From: Clostridia bacterium
Lineage (GTDB): Bacteria; Bacillota_E; RBS10-35; JAJYVN01
Direction: 5' to 3'
NCBI GenBank assembly: GCA_027335515.1
Contig: DAHWHT010000063.1
Location: forward strand, 1-11,052
Length of the DNA: 11,052 nt
A program made the position numbers and the translations under genes. The notes beneath the pieces are model-generated. The model had not been told where the DNA came from. It saw only the letters and a list, made by a program, of their open reading frames with translations, and did not search any database. Shown here piece by piece: positions 6,493 through 11,052 of the stretch (the first letter of the stretch is position 1; the number at the start of each line of letters is the position of its first letter).

Positions 6493-7524
6493 GTGGAGCA
6501 GCAGCCGGTGCTGGACATCATCGGAGTGACCAAGCGATACGGCCCGAACCGGGGCGTGCAGGATGTCTCGTTCAGCGTGCGGCGCGGCGAAGTAGTCGGA
6601 CTGCTCGGACCAAACGGCGCCGGCAAGACGACCACCCTGCGGGTCATCACCGGATACCTGCCGGCCACATCCGGCCGGGTGCGGATCGACGGGCACGACC
6701 TTTGGGACGAGCCCTTTGAGGTGCGCCGCCGTGTCGGTTATCTGCCGGACAACCCCCCCCTCTACCCCGAGATGACGGTGTGGGAATACCTTTCGTTCAT
6801 GGCAGATATTCATGAAGTTCCGCGTGCGCGGCGGGCCGGGCGCATCGAGGAGGTCGCCGAGCGCCTCGAGTTGACCGATGTTCTGGGACGACTGGTGGGC
6901 CGGCTGTCGCGTGGCTACCGCCAGCGGGTCGGGTTGGCCCAGGCGGTGGTGCACGAGCCGCCCCTCTTGGTCTGCGACGAGCCCACGGTCGGCCTCGACC
7001 CGCACCAGGTGGTCGAAATGCGCGGCTTGATCCGCAGCTTCAGCCGCGACCACGCAGTGCTGTTCAGTTCGCACGTCCTGACCGAGGTCCAGTTGCTGTG
7101 CAACAACATCGTCATCATCCACGGAGGCACGGTGCAGGCCCAGGGCAGCCCCGCCGCCCTGACCTCGCGCCTGCACGGGGGTCTGACGCGGGTGCGCATC
7201 CGCGCCAAGGCGCCCGCCGACGAGGCGACCGAGTTGCTGCGCAACCTGGGCGGCGTGCACGGCGTCACGGTAGAGGAGGACGGATCCGCCTCCGGCGGGG
7301 TGGTGCGCCTCGTGGTCGAAGGCGACGGCGGCGCGGCGGCAGACGACCTCACCGACCGCATCTCCGTCGCTTTGGCCGGCCGCGGCTGGCCGGTGCGCGA
7401 ACTGCGCGTGCTGGAAAGCACCCTGGAAGAATTGTTCCTTGAACTCACCGAGGCGGAAACGGCGGAAAAGGCGGAAAAGGCGGAAAAGGCGCGGGCCGCC
7501 GCGGGGAAGAAGGGGGCGGGATGA
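6493..7524 (+). CDS. ABC transporter ATP-binding protein (GldA-type)
   Basis: This is the nucleotide-binding subunit of an ABC-2-type transporter, working with the permease that follows. The 343 residues show Walker A GPNGAGKTT (39-47), the signature LSRGYRQR (138-145), Walker B LLVCDE (158-163), the D-loop GLDP (167-170) and the switch His194 in SSHVL. The Q-loop position reads YLPDNPPLYPEMTV, with Asp86 where most ABC ATPases have Gln. GldA-like proteins often have Glu there. A C-terminal domain of about 110 residues follows the ATPase core, as in GldA/CcmA-like subunits. The tail (EAETAEKAEKAEKARA) comes from a 9-base tandem repeat. GTG 6493 has AAAGGGGAGG some 8 bases upstream. The end overlaps the permease start by four bases (ATGA). 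Confidence 0.95.
   Translation: MEQQPVLDIIGVTKRYGPNRGVQDVSFSVRRGEVVGLLGPNGAGKTTTLRVITGYLPATSGRVRIDGHDLWDEPFEVRRRVGYLPDNPPLYPEMTVWEYLSFMADIHEVPRARRAGRIEEVAERLELTDVLGRLVGRLSRGYRQRVGLAQAVVHEPPLLVCDEPTVGLDPHQVVEMRGLIRSFSRDHAVLFSSHVLTEVQLLCNNIVIIHGGTVQAQGSPAALTSRLHGGLTRVRIRAKAPADEATELLRNLGGVHGVTVEEDGSASGGVVRLVVEGDGGAAADDLTDRISVALAGRGWPVRELRVLESTLEELFLELTEAETAEKAEKAEKARAAAGKKGAG
7452..7487 (+). repeat. Four 9-base tandem repeats encoding Ala-Glu-Lys/Thr units
   Basis: The unit GGCGGAAAA occurs four times without gaps, the first copy ending in C instead of A. Nine bases keep the reading frame, so copies add a three-residue AE(T/K)A-like unit to the charged tail of the ATPase. A change in copy number by slippage would lengthen or shorten the tail without a frameshift. 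Confidence 0.85.
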
Positions 7525-8237
7525 TGCTCAACCTCGGCAAGTGGTGGGTGATCGCACGGCGGGAGTGGCAGGTGGCCTTCCAGGCGCCGTTGGCATGGGT
7601 CCTGCTGGCGCTGTGGATGTTCATGGGTGGACGCTTCTTTGTCGGCTCGCTGCTCGGCTCCCAGAGCACCGACCTCACGCCGGTGTTTTGGAATCTGGCT
7701 GTGCTGCTCATCTTCATCGCGCCGTTGCTGACCATGCGGCTCCTGGCCGAGGAGCGGCGCAACGGCAGCGATGAGTTGGTCCTCACGGCCCCGGTGTCCA
7801 CCGGCCAATGGGTCCTGGGCAAGTATGTCGGGGTGTTGTTCGTCTGGACGATGTTCGCCATCGTCAGCCTGCTCTTCCCCCTGGCGACCTCTCGCTTTGG
7901 GGCCGTGCAGTGGGGTGTGGTCGCCTCCAGTTGGATCGGTATGTGGCTGTTTGGCGCCGCCACCCTGGCGATGGGCCTGTTCGCCAGCGCACTCACCTCC
8001 AACCAGGTGGTCGCCGCGATGGTGTCCTTCGCGGTCGTGCTCCTGTTCTACGGTTCCACCTGGGTGCCCGGCCACGGCTGGGTCGGTACGCTGATGAACT
8101 ACATCTCCCTGCCGTCGCAGTTCAACAACTTCACGCTTGGCCTGGTCTCGGTGTCCCACCTGATCTACATGGTGTCCCTCTGCGTGGGATTCCTGTTCCT
8201 GGCCGTGCGGGTGGTGGACCTGCGGCGCTGGACCTGA
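7521..8237 (+). CDS. ABC-2 type transporter permease (GldF-like)
   Basis: This is the membrane subunit paired with the preceding ATPase. The 238 residues show about six membrane segments (roughly 22-44, 55-75, 100-121, 133-157, 162-181 and 207-230). The conserved cytoplasmic stretch is MRLLAEERRNGSDELVLTAPVS, where ABC-2 permeases of the GldF/NosY group have EE..GT.E.LL..PV. This stretch probably contacts the ATPase. The start ATG 7521 overlaps the ATPase stop (ATGATG). The second ATG at 7524 is equally possible and changes one residue. The length is typical for GldF. The transported substrate is unknown. In Bacteroidetes the homologous set is needed for gliding, but the family is widespread in bacteria that do not glide. 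Confidence 0.92.
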   Translation: MMLNLGKWWVIARREWQVAFQAPLAWVLLALWMFMGGRFFVGSLLGSQSTDLTPVFWNLAVLLIFIAPLLTMRLLAEERRNGSDELVLTAPVSTGQWVLGKYVGVLFVWTMFAIVSLLFPLATSRFGAVQWGVVASSWIGMWLFGAATLAMGLFASALTSNQVVAAMVSFAVVLLFYGSTWVPGHGWVGTLMNYISLPSQFNNFTLGLVSVSHLIYMVSLCVGFLFLAVRVVDLRRWT

Positions 8238-8294
8238 TGCGCACCGGCCCCTCGCGCGTCCCGTGATCCTGGTCCCCGGGGAGGGAAGCGTTTC

Positions 8295-9839
8295 GTGGCG
8301 GATTTGGAAGGAGATACACCGAATAACGGCGGTGGGCCGACGCCGCAACCCGAAGACGACTCGGCGGCGCAGGCCGCCGGCCGGCGCGGGCGGGGCGGTC
8401 TACGCGGCGCGCTGGCCTCGCGCGGCATGCGCTGGGGCGCGGCCACCGCGGTCTACGTCGGGGTGGTCGCGGCCGCATTGGTCGGGGTCAACCTGGTCGG
8501 CGCCCACATCCCGACGCAATGGGACCTGACCTTCAGTCATAACCTGACGCTTTCCGCCCCCTCCCGCAACATCGCGGCCAAGGTGACGCACCCGGTGCAC
8601 ATCATCGCGTTCGAGCGGCCCGGCGGGACCACCGGGGCAAAGGTGTCGGCCCTGCTGCAACAGTATGCGCAGGCATCCCACGGCAAGATCACCTACCAGG
8701 TGGTGGACCCGGCCGCCAACGCGGCCCTTGCGGTGCGCTACCAGATCAAGAGCTACAACACGATTGTGCTGCAGTCCGGCTCACACACCCAAACCATCTC
8801 AGGCAGCAGCCTCAGTACCTATACGAGCAGCGGGCAGCCCAAGTTCAACGGCGAGCAACCGATCACCAACGCCCTGCTGCAGCTCGCGTCGCCCACGCAG
8901 ATGACCGTCGACTTTCTGTCGGGCAACGGCGAACCCAGCACGACGGGCAGCCAGCTGCCCGACGCCGTGCGCGCGCTCCAGGGCCAGGGGTACAAGGTCG
9001 GGTCGCTCAACCTGCTCACCAGCCACGGCGTGCCGTCCACCGTCTCGGCCGTCCTCATCGTGGATCCCACCCAGGACCTGCCCACCAGCAGCGTCCTCGC
9101 GCTGAAAAAGTATGCGGCGGGCGGCGGCCACCTGGTATTCCTGCTGGATCCGTCGCCCAAGCACTTGAAGAACCTATCGTCGCTGCTCAGCGGCTGGGGG
9201 GTCACGCCGCAGAATGACCTCGTCGTGGATCCGTCCCACTCCAGCCAGTCGCCCGTCTTCATCGTGCCGAAATACGGCAGTTCCCCGATCACCGCACCGC
9301 TGCAACAGTCCAACTACCTGACCCTGCTGCTCGGCGCGCAGGGACTGACGCTTGGCAAGGCCCCCAAGGGCTACACCGTCACCCCGGTGTTGACCACCTA
9401 CAGCGGCGGCACCAGCACCAATCCCGCCTCGTACGGCATCACCAACCTGAGCAAGCTGAACACCGCCGGTGTCGGTTTCACCAAGGGCCAGGACATCGCC
9501 GGTCCCCTGACGGTGGCCGCCACCATCGCCGGCCCAAGCGGCAGCAAGCAGTTCCGGGCGGTCGTCATCGGCAACGCCGGCTTCGTCGCCAGCGCGGCCC
9601 CCGGCCAGACACAGGCGCCGATCAACATTCAGGGCAACCGCGACCTGTTCCTGAACAGCGTCGGCTGGGCCACCGGGCGCAGCCAGGGGATCACGATCCG
9701 GCCGCGTCCCAGTCTGAATACCCAGGTCTTCCTGACCTCCAGCAGCACCTCCGCCCTTGTGGACACCTTCGTCCTGGGCGTGCCGCTGGTCTGCTTCCTG
9801 CTCGCCGCGGGCGCCTGGTGGACCCGGCGCCGGCTGTAG
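8295..9839 (+). CDS. GldG-like ABC transporter auxiliary protein
   Basis: This 514-residue membrane-anchored protein belongs to the GldG/ABC-transporter-auxiliary group. A charged, low-complexity cytoplasmic leader (1-47) precedes one membrane helix (about 48-69). Then comes the family opening WDLTFSHNLTLSAPSRNI (76-93), a large extracytoplasmic region, a second helix (about 489-508) and a short basic end (WWTRRRL). The middle contains Rossmann-like stretches such as VSAVLIVDPTQDLP, and GGHLVFLLDPSPKHL, which is usual for this family. GTG 8295 has GGGGAGGGAA upstream. The 57-base gap after the permease contains a TCCCCGGGGA palindrome touching that site. It presumably assembles with the ATPase and permease. 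Its exact role is not established outside gliding bacteria. Confidence 0.88.
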   Translation: MADLEGDTPNNGGGPTPQPEDDSAAQAAGRRGRGGLRGALASRGMRWGAATAVYVGVVAAALVGVNLVGAHIPTQWDLTFSHNLTLSAPSRNIAAKVTHPVHIIAFERPGGTTGAKVSALLQQYAQASHGKITYQVVDPAANAALAVRYQIKSYNTIVLQSGSHTQTISGSSLSTYTSSGQPKFNGEQPITNALLQLASPTQMTVDFLSGNGEPSTTGSQLPDAVRALQGQGYKVGSLNLLTSHGVPSTVSAVLIVDPTQDLPTSSVLALKKYAAGGGHLVFLLDPSPKHLKNLSSLLSGWGVTPQNDLVVDPSHSSQSPVFIVPKYGSSPITAPLQQSNYLTLLLGAQGLTLGKAPKGYTVTPVLTTYSGGTSTNPASYGITNLSKLNTAGVGFTKGQDIAGPLTVAATIAGPSGSKQFRAVVIGNAGFVASAAPGQTQAPINIQGNRDLFLNSVGWATGRSQGITIRPRPSLNTQVFLTSSSTSALVDTFVLGVPLVCFLLAAGAWWTRRRL

Positions 9840-9882
9840 CAGCTCTCTGGACCCGAGCCATCGCGGAAGGGAGGCACGCCCC

Positions 9883-10620
9883 GTGGAACAGGCAGCGGCG
9901 GGCGGCAGGCGGCGGGGGGGGACCGGTCGGTTCTGGATCGGCCCGGTGGCGGGAATTGCCGCCCTGGCCGTCCTCGCCGGCAGCTACGCCCTGCTCGTAC
10001 GCCCCAAGCCCAAGACTGCGCCCCATTACCTGGTCGGTGCCACCGCGACCACGATTCACTCGCTGACCTTCCAGGCGCACCAGAAGACGTTGACCCTGTA
10101 TCAGCAGCCCTCCACCAAGTCGGCTGCCGCCGGCACCACGTGGACCATCGGCCGTCCAGGCGGCACCGCAGCCGACCAGACCCTGGCGCAGGGCTTCGTC
10201 AGCGCCCTGGTAACCCTGACGGCGTCGCGCACCCTCGCGGCCAAGCCGACGGCGGCGCAGCTACGCAGTTGGGGGCTGGCGCCGGCGCACGCCAGCGTCA
10301 CGGTGACCACGGCCACGGGCAAGCCCGTGGTGTTGGCCGTCGGGCAGGCCACGCCGGTCGGCGGCTACTACGCGCGCCTCAACGGGAGTGGACCGGCCTA
10401 CCTGATCCACGGCATGGTGCCGGCAGAGATCTCTGCCGATCCCAAGGCGTGGTTACCGCCGCCGGCATCCTCCTCCTCGACGGCCACCCCCTCCTCGACG
10501 TCCGCCTCCATCCCGAACGTGCCCGCGTCGTCCTCCACCCCGCCAGCAACCGCCAAGGGGGCGGCCGCGACCGGCGCGACGGCCTCGAAGTCGACCCCGA
10601 GCGCGAAAAAGGCGGGATGA
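9883..10620 (+). CDS. DUF4340-like membrane-anchored protein
   Basis: This 245-residue protein has one N-terminal membrane helix (about 18-38) after a basic cytoplasmic start. An extracytoplasmic region (about 45-190) follows, then a Ser/Thr/Ala/Pro-rich linker ending in KKAG (192-245). The stretch from TTIHSLTF through TWTIGRPGGTAADQ, AAQLRSWGLAPAHASVTV and GYYARLNGSGPAYLI is the layout of DUF4340 proteins, which are regularly encoded after GldG. GTG 9883 is the start because AAGGGAGG ends 8 bases upstream. The open frame continues further up but overlaps the GldG gene in a non-coding register. It closes the four-gene operon, 43 bases after GldG. The function is unknown. The linker may reach into the cell wall or bind a partner, which is a guess. 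Confidence 0.85.
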   Translation: MEQAAAGGRRRGGTGRFWIGPVAGIAALAVLAGSYALLVRPKPKTAPHYLVGATATTIHSLTFQAHQKTLTLYQQPSTKSAAAGTTWTIGRPGGTAADQTLAQGFVSALVTLTASRTLAAKPTAAQLRSWGLAPAHASVTVTTATGKPVVLAVGQATPVGGYYARLNGSGPAYLIHGMVPAEISADPKAWLPPPASSSSTATPSSTSASIPNVPASSSTPPATAKGAAATGATASKSTPSAKKAG

Positions 10621-10656
10621 GTGGGACCACCGGCGGAGGGGCGACGGCCGGCCACG

Positions 10657-10713
10657 CCCCCCGGCAGGTCCCCACCCCCTCCATGCGGGGAGGCGCGGAG
10701 ACCTGCCGGGGGG
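10657..10713. terminator. 14-bp perfect inverted repeat after the transporter operon
   Basis: Positions 10657-10670 (CCCCCCGGCAGGTC) are exactly complementary to 10700-10713 (GACCTGCCGGGGGG). The 29-base loop can itself fold through CCTCC (10678-10682) and GGAGG (10689-10693). It begins 36 bases after the stop of the last transporter gene, in the junction with a convergent gene. It is very likely a transcript end or 3'-protective structure. The lack of a T tract argues against a textbook intrinsic terminator. Confidence 0.55.
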
Positions 10714-10736
10714 ATCCGACCGAAACGCCATGGTTT

Positions 10737-10755
10737 ACGGTGGGATGACCACCGT
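10737..10755 (-). terminator. Small hairpin downstream of the HNH gene
   Basis: ACGGTGG (10737-10743) and CCACCGT (10749-10755) form a perfect 7-bp stem with a 5-base loop, 10 bases past the minus-strand HNH stop codon. Only AAACC follows on that strand, so the terminator role is inferred from position alone. Confidence 0.4.
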
Positions 10756-10765
10756 CGCCGCATGG

Positions 10766-11044
10766 CTAGCCGGCGAGGGTTTCCAGAACCTGAAGGGCTT
10801 GGCGGGCCCGGCGCGCCGCCCGGTAGTCGGCGGCGTTCCGGTCGCCCTTGTCGGTACGGCAGCCGCCACAGACACAGTGCAGGCGGTCCTCCGCCACGTG
10901 CTCGACGCGCAGCCCCGCCTCTGAATGGTCGTGATCCAAGTAAGCCTCATCGACGCGCAGCACCCGGCCGCAGAACGTACAGCAGCCGCCGCGCCTCAGG
11001 TACACCCGCAGGAGCCTGTCCGACGCCGTTTCGCCTTCCGACAT
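10766..11044 (-). CDS. Small HNH/endonuclease VII-like zinc-finger protein
   Basis: This 92-residue protein has a CxxC pair (C22, C25) and a second CxxC pair (C59, C62). Such pairs would hold a structural zinc. Between them is LDHDH (36-40), as in HNH and endonuclease VII (recombination endonuclease) proteins, where the His after Asp is the general base. The usual Asn of the second motif is Arg54. The usual CN..KG end reads CRTDKG, so the last Asn/His is Arg63. The ββα-metal fold is therefore likely, but nuclease activity is doubtful. Residues 71-92 form a basic helix. ATG 11044 gives a sensible start, but only 8 bases of upstream sequence are in the window, so the start is provisional. It runs convergent to the transporter operon. 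Confidence 0.75.
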   Translation of the reverse strand: MSEGETASDRLLRVYLRRGGCCTFCGRVLRVDEAYLDHDHSEAGLRVEHVAEDRLHCVCGGCRTDKGDRNAADYRAARRARQALQVLETLAG

Positions 11045-11052
11045 GCATCCCG

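Noticed and set aside
3958..6719. Long plus-strand open frames opposite UbiA and UbiD (455 and 574 codons)
   Set aside because: Both run antisense to genes with clear catalytic motifs, have no recognisable domains, and have the Arg/Gln/His-rich composition of non-coding frames.
8273..8282. TCCCCGGGGA palindrome before the GldG start as a regulatory hairpin
   Set aside because: The arms meet with no loop bases, so it cannot fold as a stable hairpin. As a 10-base GC palindrome it is also unremarkable at this base composition.
6915..8348. Minus-strand open frame of 477 codons opposite the ATPase and permease
   Set aside because: It is antisense to two well-identified transporter genes and is rich in His, Gln and Arg with no domain.
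10730..10924. Short plus-strand open frame opposite the HNH gene
   Set aside because: It is fully antisense to the HNH gene, which has paired CxxC motifs and a DHDH motif. The short frame has no recognisable feature.

Overview
The window is GC-rich throughout and uses GTG and TTG starts freely, often behind strong AGGAGG-type ribosome binding sites. It carries a UbiD/UbiA/UbiX set and an acid-type sedolisin. This suits a high-GC Gram-positive bacterium, perhaps a Sulfobacillus/Thermaerobacter-like Firmicute or an actinobacterium. The taxonomic guess is weak, because no rRNA or other marker is present.

Layout. (1) Positions 1-224 hold what looks like the C-terminal end of a gene that begins outside the window. 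After about 160 bases of leader comes a small membrane protein of the YdjM/DUF457-like 'membrane-bound hydrolase' type (386-1033, +). (2) Positions 1144-6296, minus strand, form one tightly packed operon. In transcription order it is a UbiD-type prenylated-FMN decarboxylase, a UbiA prenyltransferase, a HAD phosphatase, a UbiX flavin prenyltransferase and an S53 (sedolisin) peptidase. Gene gaps are -1, about 15, 3 and 42 bases. The first four fit the late steps of menaquinone synthesis, most likely the futalosine route (MqnL/MqnP/MqnM). There the naphthoate acid is prenylated by the UbiA protein and decarboxylated by the UbiD protein, which needs the prenylated FMN made by UbiX. (3) Positions 6493-10620, plus strand, diverge from that operon behind a good sigma-70-type promoter. 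They encode an ABC ATPase, an ABC-2 permease, a GldG-like auxiliary protein and a DUF4340-like protein, which is the GldA/GldF/GldG-type transporter module. (4) Positions 10766-11044, minus strand, encode a small zinc-binding HNH/endonuclease VII-like protein.

Both convergent gene junctions (1034-1143 and 10621-10765) hold strong GC-rich inverted repeats without a T tract. They are probably transcript ends.

The least expected features are at the end of the menaquinone operon. The sedolisin has all its catalytic and calcium-site residues but no activation prodomain and no evident signal peptide. Its ribosome binding site sits in the loop of a perfect 8-bp hairpin that abuts the start codon. 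A HAD phosphatase is also wedged between the UbiA and UbiX genes. I see no CRISPR array, tRNA, rRNA or complete insertion sequence.
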